Shown: positions 20,365 through 33,460, numbered from the stretch's first letter. The stretch is DNA of 64,000 nucleotides from Rhynchonema sp. JSB1_4 (GCA_030248065.1 JASAMV010008972.1:1-64000); one strand, 5' to 3'. Notes: generated by a model from the sequence alone, not told the origin. A program made the numbers and translations.

Positions 20365-22171
20365 AACGACGAAATGCGAGCAGCACGGAACACGAATTCA
20401 GAAACAGGTTTCAGTCATGTCATGCTGTTTGTGAGGCACAGAATTCTGTCCATTCTATCTCGTTTCAGTGTAAAAATATGGAGGTGGTGGTCTCAAAATG
20501 AACTGTAACGTTTATTTCATTTGTGATCAGTGTCATAAGACATTCCGAACCATAGAATGAAAGGTATCCGTGTTGACGCGGTTTCCATGGTACCCGGAGA
20601 CAGAGCCATACATGCAATAAAACAATGTTGGTATCAGTGAACTTACTCCGTTGTTGGATACCGCAATGTATTTGACTTTGGTCCTCAGAAAACTAAATGC
20701 GAACGATATCTTTCGGTACACGATCATTTTTGTCCAGAAGGCATAGCGTGTTGGGTCCCAAGACCTCCGTGGCCATTTGTGTGAACCACGCAGTCAGGTA
20801 TATATTTTTGATCGATGCATATCCAAATGCTGTACCTTTTAAGCACCCGGGGTCTTGAAATTGAGCACTTCCGCTTGCAGTGGTATAGTTAGTGTGGGTG
20901 CGGTTCGTGTGTTGAGCGCATTTTGCGATTTGTTGCGAAACGGTCCCTGGAAACATTGTTCTGTCCCCAGGTGTGCGGTTACCAAGCGCTGGCACCATAC
21001 TAACGCACGATTATAATAATGATCTTTTGGTTAGTATATGGTGTCGTGGCCAATGTAACTCGCTACAAAAAGCGCTGAAACGTTACATTAAAATAGTGAA
21101 AATCTGGCGTCAGGAATACCAACAACGCACGAAAGTATCATGACTTGCGTTGGTTTCCTAGAAAAGGCTTTTGGTGACACACGACCACATTGTGACTTTT
21201 TGCAGGCAGTTGTGGTTTCGACTTAGTTGGTGTACTGTATCATACACACCCACAACAATGCTTTGCGAGAAAGTCCGCACAATAATGCTTTACTGTTGCG
21301 ATTCGTGATGTATATTATACTTATCTCGATGCTCACGGACAAGCGTGCTATTGTGTCGCAGCAACCATAAACAACAAAAATGTGAAATTACCGGTGCCAT
21401 CGAAGATAAAGAACAATTAAAAAAATCCGATTTAAATCATATCATTATCGACCGCCAAAACAGAGTGAGTCATGTTGTTGCTGAGTACGATACTCCTCGG
21501 TCTACAACTCAGATGTACCCGCTCCCTATCAATGCACGAGCTGCTCGCAAAACAACCACAACCAGTCAAGGTGAGTATGTAAAAAAATTGGCGGAAAGTT
21601 TTCTGTGGATCACAAGTTTTTTTATTTTTTTGGATTGAGGAGAGTATGGCTGTTGTTGTTGGCATGCCCATGGAGTTTGATGATCACAACAAAATGTGCT
21701 TGCTTTTTAGCCGGGGACAATATTTAGAGGCTCATTTTGTGGCAGTCATCGCAGCAATTTTATCGCATATGCGGTTGTTGTGTGAATACAACGCAATGGT
21801 ATGTATCTGTGTAGGTAGTTGAACGCCGTTTTATTTGTGGGCACTTTGTTGTCATACGATTATTCAGCACACTGTCCAATTTTTTAATTGAGAATTTGAA
21901 CAACAATTCGTTTAAGTACTAATTAATCCCAGCCAGGCTAATTCTGGATTGGCATGCAGAACTTCCCTTTTAACAATACCAGTTTAAGGCAAAGGATCGA
22001 AAATTCAGGAACAAATCACCAGCAGTAATAATAAATCTCAAAAGCGCACGATAATACACCAATAAACCCAAAAAATTTGAACTTGTGAGATGAATGCCTA
22101 GCACTACAGCAAACAAAACTAACATTTCCGTAATTCTCAACACACGCACACATAATGACGAATTACCCCGT
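20365..22171. other. Intergenic region, nothing supported
   Basis: No exon with family resemblance or clear splice context was found between the KH gene and the 3' end of the GNAT gene. Confidence 0.4.
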
Positions 22172-24228
22172 TCATTTGAGTTGCAGATAACACAGACAAC
22201 CTTTGTCAGTCTCATCCTTGCAATAGATGGCCCGCTCACCCTTCGAGTTCACAAAGTACTTGTGATGCATGATCATGACCACATCAAACCCAAACAGCGG
22301 CACGTGTAGCTCTTGTGTGGCGTACGCAATCAGTTTCACCGAAATACCGTCGAAACCCAGCTCGCGCGCGCGTGCTATCGTCAACTCGACCAGTTTCTTC
22401 GCGATGCCTGCAGTGTTTCTACAATAGTAGTGGGATCGGACACCAATGACATGCGATAAAAAGAATGCTTGTACCGTTTTGAAGGTCACGGCCACTGTTG
22501 TATAGCGACAGCGAGTGGTTGGAAGGGAATCAATGGTACCTAAGTCGAACATTCTCATAACAGAAATTTACGACAGGCTCGCTCACTGCAAAGGCTTCTT
22601 CTGACTAAGCACTGGGACCGGAGTTTTCTTGGTTAATTTTCGAGCAAAAGTGTATGAAACTAATGGTAATTTTCTTCACCAATAGAGTCGTAATTGTGGT
22701 ATCAGTCTCTCAGGTGTTTCATACAAACCCTTATGCAACTTGAGCCAAGAAATCTGATGTTTGTGGCTCAAACAAAAACTTCGCGTGAAGCCCGTGGAAA
22801 ATTTTAACCCAATCTCAAAGGCTCTAGACGGAAACTACGATGTCTGTCTGTGATCACATACGACACCTGCTGCATGCCTGTCATAGAACATGCATTGTAC
22901 CTAATTTTGCTTTTATGAAAACATCAGGCAACCGTAACTCACCACGCCGCTGATGATCCTTGCGCACGCACAGGAAGAAAAATTTGAGGATCTTCTTTGC
23001 GTTGCGCGGAATCAGCTCAGGCAGACCTGCTTGCAGATCGCCGATGAAGTGCAACCATAGCTGGAAATAATCGAGGTGCACTAGCAATACCAGCATGTTT
23101 GATTTGAAATCAAATTGCGAAGTGCTTGCCCTTCCCAGGTACATCAGTACATGGTGGATGCGCACCCAAATAAACGCGCATCAATCATTTTTCCGTACTG
23201 TATATCCGTAATTCCGTGCCTGACCGGTTCCTTTGCGGGTGCACATACCTGCATCACTTGAAAGGAACTGCACTCAGTGTGACACGCACTATAACACAAT
23301 CGCAGTGCAGAGGCACAAACGCGCACAGGTGCAGCCAGTGCACGCGGACATGTCCAGTTAGTTGATGTTACATGCATTGATGTACATTACCTATATATAT
23401 TTGTGTTCGGTCAAAACGTGAGTGCCTGACCGCTTCTCCTTAGCCACGGAAAGCAATTTCCACCAGCATTGACATGGTGTTTCTCAAAATCGCTTAATTA
23501 CGGAGAGGTGTGTGTGTAAGACGTGTGAGCTTATGCATGAGGTATATTATTGGATTTTTGCTTGACTGGCGACAATACACGGTATAAGTTTTGGTTTAGC
23601 CCAAGCACAGTACCTTCATCGGATGATCCACGTCCAAGTCCTTGAGAAAATCCAACGTCTTGCTCGGCGGTGGTTTCGGTGCCCAGGGGTCAATTTGATG
23701 ACTGACACGAAATCCAACCAATTCACCTGCCTTGTTGAACGCCATAAACGACACTGGCAGCTTAACGCATTCGATCATCACCTATGGGTACAAGACCAGA
23801 AATTATAATTATTGTTTTTTTGTAAATCAAAATATTTGAAAAAATATTGCGTGTGTATGAGCCTTGTTGTTTGCGCTTATGCTTATGGCTGCACTGTTTC
23901 CCGAACATACATACGTACATATACATATAGGTATACAGTACCTAGTCACAAACTTTCTTTAGCTGTGTTCGTCTGTCAGTACCGATCGTCACGTTTAATA
24001 AATGGTAAGCCGCTGGATTGCTGCCGAAGTTGATGCAAAAAGCCCAGTTTCCCAGCCAATTTACATGTCCCAGCTAACCTCACGAATGAACGGTCGCAGA
24101 GGTTCGGGTTCAAGACCGAGCGCGACCGCAGTTGGTTCGGTTCGACATGCGTGATTCACGCAGAACTCGGTCAACGCGTCAATATCGGCCGTCTCCGCCA
24201 CACGATACGTGATATCGGCGTCGGTCAT
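22172..24228 (-). CDS. GNAT-family N-acetyltransferase, arylalkylamine N-acetyltransferase-like
   Basis: Four minus-strand exons (24079-24228, 23614-23781, 22943-23060, 22172-22407) join in phase to 223 residues from MTDADITYRVAETADIDAL to a TGA. The start fits the usual short beta strand and helix of GNAT folds. The acetyl-CoA motif A is clear: FFFLCVRKDHQRRGIAKKLV, with the QRRGIA pyrophosphate loop at about 143-148. It is followed by FDGISVKLIAYATQ and an LPLFGF-like segment (VPLFGFDVV), as in AANATs. Such enzymes transfer acetyl from acetyl-CoA to biogenic amines or other primary amines; the substrate here is unknown. The protein is cytosolic by lack of a signal. The 3' end faces the KH gene. 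Confidence 0.82.
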
Positions 24229-25939
24229 TGTGGCGAAATTTGTATGTTATTCGAGATGTGATTTGGAATACCTGTCCAGGAACGAAAAATATCACGACGT
24301 ATGGACGTGTCACTTCGTTCGCTCGTCCAGAAATAAACGCGTTACTGCGTCGTATACGGCAAGAGTCTGTCTGCGTACGCAGGTTTTGCCGGCGTTATCT
24401 GTGGAAAACCGGTTACTTTCAGTAGCAGTTGTACTGCGCGGTCGTGTGACATCTGACATGCTGCTGTGTCGGCGAAATTATACTGATAGCGCGCTGTTTA
24501 TGCTCTGTGTCGCTTGTTCAAGATTTTTATTAGGAGATTTTTCAGCAACCAACTTCACGACACTAAATATGCGCTCTATTACCATAGTTGCCATTACAAA
24601 ATATGTTTGGAAGACGATACAGAAAAATAGAAAACAGTGCTCGAACTGTAACGGTATCCGTTTGAAAGCAGGCTGCTGCTAGTGGGACACCTTGCTTTTC
24701 CATTAACTGACATCAAAAACTGTGCGCGCTGAAACATCCTCAGGCATTTCTGACCGCCCGGCGCGAGCTTTCGCAGTACCCACAGTTTATGCGTAGTCGT
24801 GTTACGCAGGTTTGGGCACGCAGTGGGCTTATATTCATGTGGTCAACGCTCATCGGCAACACAGCCCAATGTCATGAAAAATAGATTTGCTCGTGCTCAC
24901 CTGGGGCTGCTTTCGTCTAACTGCGTTAACACGACCAGCGTGCACGATTTACGTTGACGACTAAACAATCAGCCACAATCAGTGTGGTGTGCCCATTTGG
25001 CCAAAACAGGTTGCACAAGAGACAAGACCAGCCAAGTATTATAATTTGTAGTGCATACCTGTTATTGGAATCCTTGGTGGAAGGAATTAATCACCGATTA
25101 CTGCTGACTGCAGTTGACGGTGCAGCCTTGGTTGCCACTGACTGGCTCGTTTTCAGGAAAAGTTGAACATAAACTGCTCAAGGTTGTCTGGTTTAAACTG
25201 CAAATGGGACGTTTTATTTCCATGCATCTGTTTTCCGCGACTTGCCCTTACCTTGCTGTATCTCTACATGTAAAACCAGTCTGTCCTAACGTTCGCACAA
25301 ACAAATCTGGTCCAAATTAATCAAAATGAAAACAACCTGTAAGAATACGTCGCTAACACTACATGCGTTACACCGCCGGCCAAAATACGCATGCACGAAC
25401 ATGTGACTATCTTGCAAAATCGGCATAACATTTCCTCCCACAGGGTTGTAAGCACGGAAGCGTATAATTGTTGCAGAAACAATGGGTCGCATCCGCATCA
25501 AGTTCGAAGGCAAGTTCGTTCGCATGGACTTGGCTCGGGCAAAGGCAGATTTTGGTTGAGCTGTATTTCGTGGTAGATTTGGAATTTCGGCAAGCGTAAA
25601 TGTTGCTAACACTGCTAATCTGTCACAAGATTTGATTGCGACGAAGGCGAGTCCATGACAACGGACTTGGCTTCAAAGATGACACGGCCCAATATTTTTG
25701 GTGGGCCTAATTAAAGAACGGATGGATTGATTGGATGGAGCATTCACCGCACTACGGAATCAGTAATTGCGTCTGAAGAGAGGATTTCGTGGTCCATAAT
25801 TCGTTTATGCGAAGGGGGGTCACGTGACCACACGGAAACCGGATTCGGCCCCCCCCCCCGAGGTTGAAAAGGGTACCCTTGGTGCCCACCTAGTGCCACG
25901 GTAGGTAGTGTCCCCGGTGAAGAAAAACAATAATTTCAG
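24229..25939. other. Divergent intergenic region, no supported gene
   Basis: This lies between the start of the GNAT (-) and the first visible exon of the next gene (+). It should hold both promoters and the missing 5' exon(s) of the latter. A short open frame at 25480-25558 (MGRIRIKFEGKFVRMDLARA) was seen but no in-phase donor supports it. 25816-25915 has a C-run and GGTACC motifs like the MITE remnants. Confidence 0.4.
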
Positions 25940-28900
25940 GTTGAGCTGCCAATTGTGTCGAATGTGGAACGAATCACGAACCTCCAGGTCAGTTTCGAGT
26001 CGATCACCATCTTCACGAACACAACCGATCTCGATCCGGACAATTTGATTGTCGACCTCAAAGTGACAAACTTGAAGTCGGGCGACAAATTTGAACGACG
26101 ATTTGATGGTCTGCTGCTGCGACTGACTTGGGGTGAGCTATGTACTAATCGTGTGTCAGTTATTGGCGTTGACCGTCTATGAAACGGTTGAGCGAGTCCA
26201 TTTTGATCACAAAAGACCCAGTCAAACGAGCACAAACTTTAAAGGGCCCGGCTTGCCGAGGCCCAGGTGCACACTGAGAACGAAGTATGTTCACTATTTT
26301 CGGCCAAGGCCGTTGGTCACAAACACTAAGTCTGCATTTCTGCCCTGCTTTGGGCGCCAATGCTGATTGTCCGACAACCGCGGACTGTGGGCCGCATCAA
26401 CTTGAAAACCAACTCAATTGTCTTGGGCACGGGCCAGTTTTGGTTCTGATCTGTTGTGATAGTGTTGGCGCACTAATTTCGACCAGAAGTTGCTGCCTTT
26501 TGAAAACTTTCAAGCTGGTCAAGTACGCCAACTCTATCGCAAAATACAGCTCGATCAAAACTTGCCTATGCACATGACTGATGTTTCACAGGTCAATACA
26601 AACTGGAGAATCTCGAGTCAAACACGTGGTACGGTATCGAGTTCAAATGTCAGACGCGACACGACCCGATCTTTGTGCACACCGAGTATCAGATTGTGCG
26701 CACGCTAATCAGACCTGGCATTGTGCCAAATGAGGACATCGTGCACACGTTGCCGGTTGGTGCGGGGCTCCATTCCCACAATCGTTCTGATCAAGCCCAC
26801 ACAGCCTCTAAAAATCGAACACAGTTACCGAACTTGGACTGAAATCAGAGCTTGGTTTCCTGGTTGAGTGGAACTTTTGGGTCCACCACCGGGAATGAAA
26901 TTCACCAATCGCCCGCATCTTGGAATGCTGGTCCATAGAGAGCTTGTATGCACATTACCTACAATGACACAAGCACATAGTACTTGGGTGATCCAGTCAA
27001 TTGCATCGCATATGGCACCTTGGGTGCAGACGTTATCTACGATCTCACACTCTCATGAACTTGCACTGATCGTACTGGATCACATTGTGTTCTTAGTCGG
27101 AGCATATTTCGACGAGTTTCTAATGTTTCATGCCGTGGTGAGCGAATCGCAACGCTCGTTGGTGACGCTGACAGCAGAGACGAACGCGACGGATTTGTTT
27201 GATGTGACCGTACGATCGGACTTGTTGTGCGACACACAAAACGAGACGAAACTGTTCAGATTGGATGACACAACCAAACGAGGTTATATACATATGTACC
27301 TACTGTACGAGTATGTTCATTTTTACCTGTACGAGTATGTTCATTTTTACTCATACTTACACACTGTACATGAGGGTCACGCACAAATACGGTGACTTAC
27401 GGTATATACTCACTGGGAAGGATGTGTGGTTTTACCACACATTTTTTCTTGGTTTTTCATGAAAAAATGTGTGGAATGCTACACCTACACATTAAGTGTG
27501 GTTATCATGAAATAATGTGTGGTTTTTAACACGTGGGGTATAGCAGCCCAATACCACACATTATGTGTGGTTTTTACGCCCACTCTCTTGTCCCACACAT
27601 TAATGTGTGGTTTCTGTTCCTTCGCAAATTTTGGTTCCGGATACACTTTTATTCGATTTTATGGCAATAAACTGAGGACACACAAGCGCAGTTATCGCAA
27701 CAGAAGTAAGACGTACCGAGTTTCGACGCTATTTCTAAAGGAACTAACTGTACTACAATAATGTATATTTAACGAGAAGAAGAAAGCCTAAGGTCAGTGC
27801 GCACAATAAAAGTAAAGGGCAGAATGACGAAAACTCAATGTGCCGAAATTAACCACAGAGTGAAAATTGTGAACACTCAAGTAAATCTAGTACAATTATG
27901 CGTTCTTCAAATTCCCAGATGCGGAGTGTTTGTTTACTGTGGTTCATTTGAGTCCAGCCCCGGCCGTCGGGCCGCGTAGGTACGAAGCTCACCTGAAGCA
28001 TATGAACAGAGTAAATTGGATCTGCCAAAATTTTGACGTTTGGAACATATCACAACAGCAGTGGAATAATAATCAAACACCCACCGAGAGCTCTGTCAAT
28101 CACGTCAAGTTGAGCTCAGTTTTCTGATTTTCCTCGAGTCCCGGTTGTCGAACGATACGCAGTTACCTGTGACAGATTTTGCTTTTCATAAATCGCACAG
28201 CACTGTCAACAATTACAGGTAATCAGCCTATCAGCGAATCTAAATGAATGAATTCAAGATTCAACTGACCTTCACAACGTTCGTTTGCGAATCTTCTGCA
28301 CAGTTATCGATTTAATTATTGATGAAGATGCAAACATCACACTAGATATGCTTTTGCGGTAATTGATTTCGTACATTATGGTAACAAAACATTAATATGT
28401 ATTAAATTCGGCACCTGTAAATGAAGACTCAATGGCCAAAATGTTTCACGGCAAACTTCCCGCTAGATTTTGAATTCCACACATTAATGTGTGCTACACC
28501 ACACATTACTGTGTGGTTTTTACACATTAATGTGTGGAAGTTCCCAAAACCACACATCTTTTCTTCAAAAACCACAGTTTATGTGTGGTATTGCAACAAC
28601 CACACATCGATGTGTGGTCTCAAAACCACACATTCTTCCCAGTGAGTACAGATGAGTCAGCGTTCAAGTTATCGTTTTTGAACAGCTGATGATCGATACC
28701 TTTACGCTTCAAGTAGTGGCGTGTAAAATCTCAAAAGATTCAGGTTCGGTGCAGTTCGCTATCCGTCGAGTAATTCAGCGTCGAAGTAACAGTTCTGAAA
28801 TTGTGGCCACGTTGGCCGACGACACGTGTCGCAAGTTGGTCTTTTTGTAAAATATTTTTATTGGTTTTCGGTCATAAATAGCCTATTTTTCACGATGATC

Positions 28901-31900
28901 AAAAAATGTAACGTTTATTATTATTTTTTGTCAGACTCTGCTGGTCAGTGTGGCTGAAAGCGCACGTCGACGTGACCCGCTACGAATACAGCCACAACTG
29001 CACGGACGTCAAGGAAACACCGTTACATGTGTGTGGCCAAAACCTTTTACCACCGAAAATAATACTTTTATACGATCATTTTTTTTCCTGTCCTCTTCTT
29101 CCATTGCGGTAGTACAGTCTGCTGCGTGTGTCACAGGTTTCGCTGCGTCGTTTCATCGGCGTCACAACTGATGGTGACAAGGTTACGGTAACGACAGACT
29201 ACTCGGCTGACCGACCGGAAGGCGACGCGGAGGTATAATACAGGCACAGGGTGTTTCAAACGTTAGGCACCCTGCCGCTTTTGTGTTTGTCTTGCAGCAA
29301 TAATGCAATGAAAGCGACAAAGTATCGTACTTTTGAAACACCCTGTATCAGGTTGACGGACAGAATAGGGGAGGATAAAACCGAATTTAGTCACCGAAGA
29401 TTAGTCAGTGAACAATAAAACGGCACAGAAAGACGCTAACTTATAGGTGATCATTAAAATCAAAGAGCTGCCGGGGTCGAGATCGGATGAAGCCACCGAC
29501 GACAGCAGCAGACAGCAAAGTGGCGAATCATTCGACTACGATCAACACAGGTGCGGTATTCAAACTTTGGGTGAAATTTTCGAAACGGTTAGATGTAGAG
29601 CTTGGTGTAAGCTCGGTCGAAAGCTCGGCCTGTGCAAGTTCGGTGCAAACATGGCAGCGGCGATAATGCTGTTTTTTTGTGTGGAACTCTAGCCTTTGAT
29701 GTGGGCTGTTGTATAAAAATAACATAACGCTCACTCCATTTCGGCCATAAACTATCAGCCAAACACCGCAGGATTGGTTACCGTGGTACTTCCAAAAATG
29801 ACGCACCACAAGTGACCACACCCGAGTACCCATTCCAATCGTACACCAGCAGCACAGTGTCCCGCAAAAACGACACGGATGGTCTGCTTGAAGTGACCAG
29901 GGTATTCAAACCAAGCGAACCACGCGAGGACTACACAATTAATTTGAAAAAGAATGCTTGGTTTGTGCATGTTTACTTTCTATTATTTTGAATTTTTTTC
30001 AAAACCTCAATCCATATTCATATGCAGGTACGTGCTGAACTACACCTACGCAGTCAAACAGCCAGTCGAATTCACGGATTTCAAGATTACGGTATTCCGC
30101 GTCATAAACGATCCCAAGTCACGCTCGCAGGTTACTGTAGCAGTAAATATTATCATCGTAACTCTGGAATTCGTCCTCAGTTTGGGCTTGGGCATTCGCA
30201 TTGTGCACCCAGCTTGGTGAGCACGTAAAAACACGAAGAAATAAGTACATAATTCTAAAGACATTTCCAGGAAATGATAGAACACGGTTCGGCGAGCGCC
30301 GGTAGCAGTAGTTTCGAACGACTTGACGACAATTACAATCGCAACAGTGTGGAAAATACGGGTGGTGGTGCAAGCCTGGTCGGACGCGACTATTCTCCTG
30401 AGCATTCAGGGTCGGAGAAAAGTGTGGAGCAGTATCCCGGCTCAGACTACGATCCAAACAAGATCAACACGGCCGGCGACGGCGCACAACGGGAACCGTC
30501 GGAGGAAGAGAAAGTGGAAGTGGAAGTAAATTGTCAAGATGCATGGTTATAGTACGTAGTTTTTAATCTGACTTTGGAGGCTATTACAACCAATATTAGC
30601 ACATCACTTCTTTTGCGGTCTGCCGATCAGAATTGGCACTAATAATAAGCATAATGCATACTGTACAACGGCCGCAATTCACGAAATTCTGCGCGCATCT
30701 GTATTGGTCGCACAATGACTATATAAGAATTGGTCAAATTTTTTTCCTATCGGAGGAGGGAAGGAAGGGGCCACAAAAAACGGGTAAAAAAAAAAATACC
30801 TGTATGCAACGCGCTTCCACAGACGATGATGACAAAGCTGGCTGACTTCAGTTTGCCGCGTGCTTGACGGGAATAGCAGCGTTGTTCAACGACGCATCGC
30901 ATGCGCGTTTTGGGAGCAGCAAAAGGAAATTTACTCACTACATAGATGTGATAGTGGTCCGTTGACCTGTGCTACAGCCCGTGCAGTCAGTGTGTGTTAC
31001 GCTGAGAGTGGCTGTGTGTGTGTACACGCAGTGTGCGTTACACGTTATGGAGTCAGTGAGCATACCTTGTTCGTGCAGTCATTTGGTGCTGCATAGGTAT
31101 GTGAGATCCTTCAAGCCCGCCTGTCAGACGGACGCGTAGTTCAGCTGGTTAGAACAGCCGGTGCCGGAAGACGCAGGTTCAACCCCTGCCGTGTCCATAA
31201 TGTTTGGTGTGGCTTGGAGGATCACATAGATTCCGATGTAACATCAAGTACAGAGTGCGTTGTCAGATACGCTGCGGATTTGATTTCGGGAATTCGGCTC
31301 AATCTGTTATATAAATAGCGGTTTACCATAAAGAGCCGTAAGACTGCACAACATCACAGGCCGAGCGACGTCGCCAACTACAGCTCACCGAGCCATACGC
31401 GATCGATTTCCGTGTTCGCAACGACATTATGAATTTGGTGCTGGATCGGACCCGGGCCCTGGCCAACTTTAACATCAGCGCGCGGTTGTTTCCGTTCTGT
31501 GGCGCCGACGGAGAGGAAATTGTGCTAAATCCCGGCGGTGCGTCGTTTATACCCTCGTTCTTTTTTTTGGAATATTTTGGCCTCAAAGATTCGCAGGTGG
31601 TTCCCTTACCCCCTCTCCCCGGAACATAACTCCATAAATAGAAACGTCCGTTATTTATCCACAGTGGGTGAACCAGGTCATCATCAGTGTGAATGTACCA
31701 TTATTGACAGTCAAATAACCCCAAATGCAGGCCGGCACATTTGGTCAGTCAACATAACGGAAGCGAAAGCACTACTGCGAGCGTCACTGAAACAACGCGA
31801 AGCCGGCCACGTGAAGGGACACGGAAAGACAAAGAATTCGACCAAAGAATACAAATACAAATTTGATTTGGATAAAAACTGCGAACGAGTCTGCTGGAAT

Positions 31901-31933
31901 TACGTCATGACGCTGGCCGGTTGGTTGGATTAA
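25940..31933 (+). CDS. Unrecognised protein with fibronectin-III-like segments, 5' partial
   Basis: Twelve plus-strand exons join with matching phases to about 611 residues: 25940-26132, 26592-26759, 27097-27282, 28949-29028, 29137-29232, 29447-29550, 29772-29960, 30028-30130, 30271-30525, 31360-31596, 31665-31686, 31731-31933. The first two read like a fibronectin-III end (LENLESNTWYGIEFKCQTR), as does KKNAWYVLNYTYAV later. N-glycosylation motifs (NTT, NAT, NET) and paired cysteines suggest a secreted or surface protein. Exon 9 is acidic and low-complexity (Ser/Glu/Gly). A 22-base microexon and a 44-base intron are needed to keep the frame near the end, so the C-terminus is less certain. No N-terminal methionine or signal peptide was found. 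Intron 3 hosts a 1.2-kb MITE. Family not recognised. Confidence 0.6.
27409..28646. mobile_element. TA-flanked MITE with CCACACATTAATGTGTGG palindrome arrays
   Basis: The ends CTCACTGGGAAG and CTTCCCAGTGAG are flanked by TA (27407-27408 and 28647-28648). Inside each end are several copies of the 18-bp palindrome CCACACATTAATGTGTGG and variants (27420-27615 and 28480-28640). The middle (27620-28470) is AT-rich and non-coding. It lies in intron 3 of the FN3-like gene. Confidence 0.78.
29246..29346. mobile_element. Very short MITE with ACAGGGTGTTTCAAA ends
   Basis: ACAGGGTGTTTCAAA at 29246 faces TTTGAAACACCCTGT ending at 29346. It is 101 bp, in an intron of the FN3-like gene. The ends resemble widespread ACAGGGTGTTTC mariner-type termini; the target duplication is not clear. 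Confidence 0.65.
30953..31228 (+). mobile_element. tRNA-derived SINE-like repeat, copy 1
   Basis: It shares about 270 bp with the minus-strand copy at 60808-61065. It contains a tRNA-like module at 31130-31197 with acceptor arms GGACGCG/CGTGTCC, a D-arm (GTTC/GAAC), a T-arm (GCAGG/CCTGC), an A box (TAGTTCAGCTGG, 31137-31148) and a B box (GGTTCAACCCC, 31176-31186). The anticodon region is too short for a working tRNA (17 bases between D- and T-arms). It lies in an intron of the FN3-like gene. Confidence 0.65.
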
Positions 31934-32000
31934 TGATATTATTGTTATGAATTTTTGATTTGTTCGATTAGTATATTGCGTTTGAGTTTTTGATTTGTTT

Positions 32001-32056
32001 CCGGCCGATTTTCCATACCCCATACCAGGGGGTAACCCCCCTTAACGACACCACTG
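32001..32056. repeat. Family C MITE fragment (right end)
   Basis: GGCCGATTTTCCATACCCC through AACGACACCACTG matches the right end of 10250-10661. The left half is missing. Confidence 0.6.
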
Positions 32057-32097
32057 CTTCATAATATCGTTTCTTGACACCATCATACAAGTCATGG

Positions 32098-32300
32098 CAG
32101 GTTATTCCCGAGATCAATGCCGTGATTAGCAAATCTCAAAGAGTGGCCGTCGAGGCAAAAAGTAGACCATGTAAAACAAAAGGAAACCAAAAAACCAATC
32201 CAACGAAAACTGCAGAAACGACCGAGCCGCAAACAATGAATCACGAATGCAAAACGTTCCGCGAAATCTTCGAAGACTACTTACAGGGCAGTGCAAAGGG
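32098..32300 (+). CDS. Possible exon fragment, unassigned
   Basis: After an AG acceptor at 32097 the frame reads VIPEINAVISKSQRVAVEAK, a Lys/Thr-rich run, then NHECKTFREIFEDYLQ. It could be an extra or alternative 3' exon of the FN3-like gene, but the phase does not match the exon ending at 31933. Low confidence. Confidence 0.2.
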
Positions 32301-32440
32301 GCATCCCTGCTATTGTTGGGTTGGATATTTCACTTTAAGCTTATCTATTACTCTGCGATGGATGACGTTTCTAAATACATAGAAACAAGATTATCGATTT
32401 CCCATCAGGAGGGCGCACAAACCAATCGAAACTGAAGCAC

Positions 32441-32905
32441 AAACCGCAAAAACCTTAAGGGCGGACTTAGGTTGAACACGGAACACGGAACACGGAAATA
32501 ATTTACATACAAACCAGTTTCATGGATTTCCGTGTCACGGAAATATTTCCGTGCACGGAAATATTTCCGTGTTCCGTGTTCCGTGACAAAATTTTGAAAA
32601 TCACGGAACACGGAAATATTTCCGTGTTCCGTGTTCCGTGATAATTTTGAAAATCACGGAACACGGAAATATTTCCGTGTTCCGTGTTCCGTGATAATTT
32701 TGAAAATCACGGAACACGGAAATATTTCCGTGTTCCGTGTTCCGTGATAATTCTGAAAATCACGGAATACGGAATTATTTCCGTGCACGGAAATATTTCC
32801 GTGTTCCGTGATTTTCAAAATTTTATCACGGAACACGGAACACGGAAATATTTCCGTGTTCCGTGTTCCGTGTTCAACCTAAGTCCGCCCTTATCTTTGC
32901 GGTTT
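32441..32905. mobile_element. Fold-back element made of a 53-bp palindromic repeat
   Basis: The outer inverted repeats are AAACCGCAAA and AAGGGCGGACTTAGGTTGAA with their complements at the right end. The inside consists of about five units of a 53-bp repeat, each containing CACGGAACACGGAAATATTT and its complement, so both single units and the whole are self-complementary. If only the inner part is the element (32458-32891) it is flanked by TA. No coding capacity. Confidence 0.75.
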
Positions 32906-33460
32906 CAAGCAATTCTCGCGATGTTAACCAAATTCATTGACTTGACTGTTGAGTTGAGTGCGCGCTCTTAGTGGAACGGAACTTTCACAAAAGATATTCG
33001 CCTCTGTCAACTTCGTAATCAAGACACTGGCGAAGTCGACACAGAATTTTGTTTTAGCTGTGTGTACTGTATGTTCATGAATGTTTAAAATTGACCAAAT
33101 TGTTTGACTTCATGTCAAATCACTTGTACAATATGTCCTTATTATTTCCAACAATTGTTCGCTTCAGCTGTACATCACACTGCTTCATTGCCATGTTTCT
33201 TTATGTTATTGTCGTTTGTTGCTGTTACGTTGTCATTGCATCACGCATGAATGCCATAACTCTGAAGTTTCGCTCGCATCGCAACTAAAAGTCAACGCGA
33301 ATATTATTATTTGAGGTTGATGATTTTTGCATTTTCCTGTTGCTATTCTTCGGTGGAATCGTGCCATTTCTTATTTTTGTTTTGTGTGCTGATCTAAGTT
33401 TTTATTGTGGTCAATAAGTGAAAACACGTTGTCAAAAACAATCAGATAAAAAGTGACAGA

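Noticed and set aside
22094..22309. Plus-strand open frame over the GNAT 3' exon
   Set aside because: It is antisense to the clear minus-strand GNAT coding sequence.
31130..31197. Functional tRNA gene
   Set aside because: The acceptor, D and T arms pair, but only 17 bases separate the D- and T-arms, too few for an anticodon arm plus variable loop; the second copy has even fewer. Treated as SINE-derived.
32583..32870. CRISPR array
   Set aside because: Units are contiguous 53-bp palindromic repeats with no unique spacers, in a eukaryotic genome.
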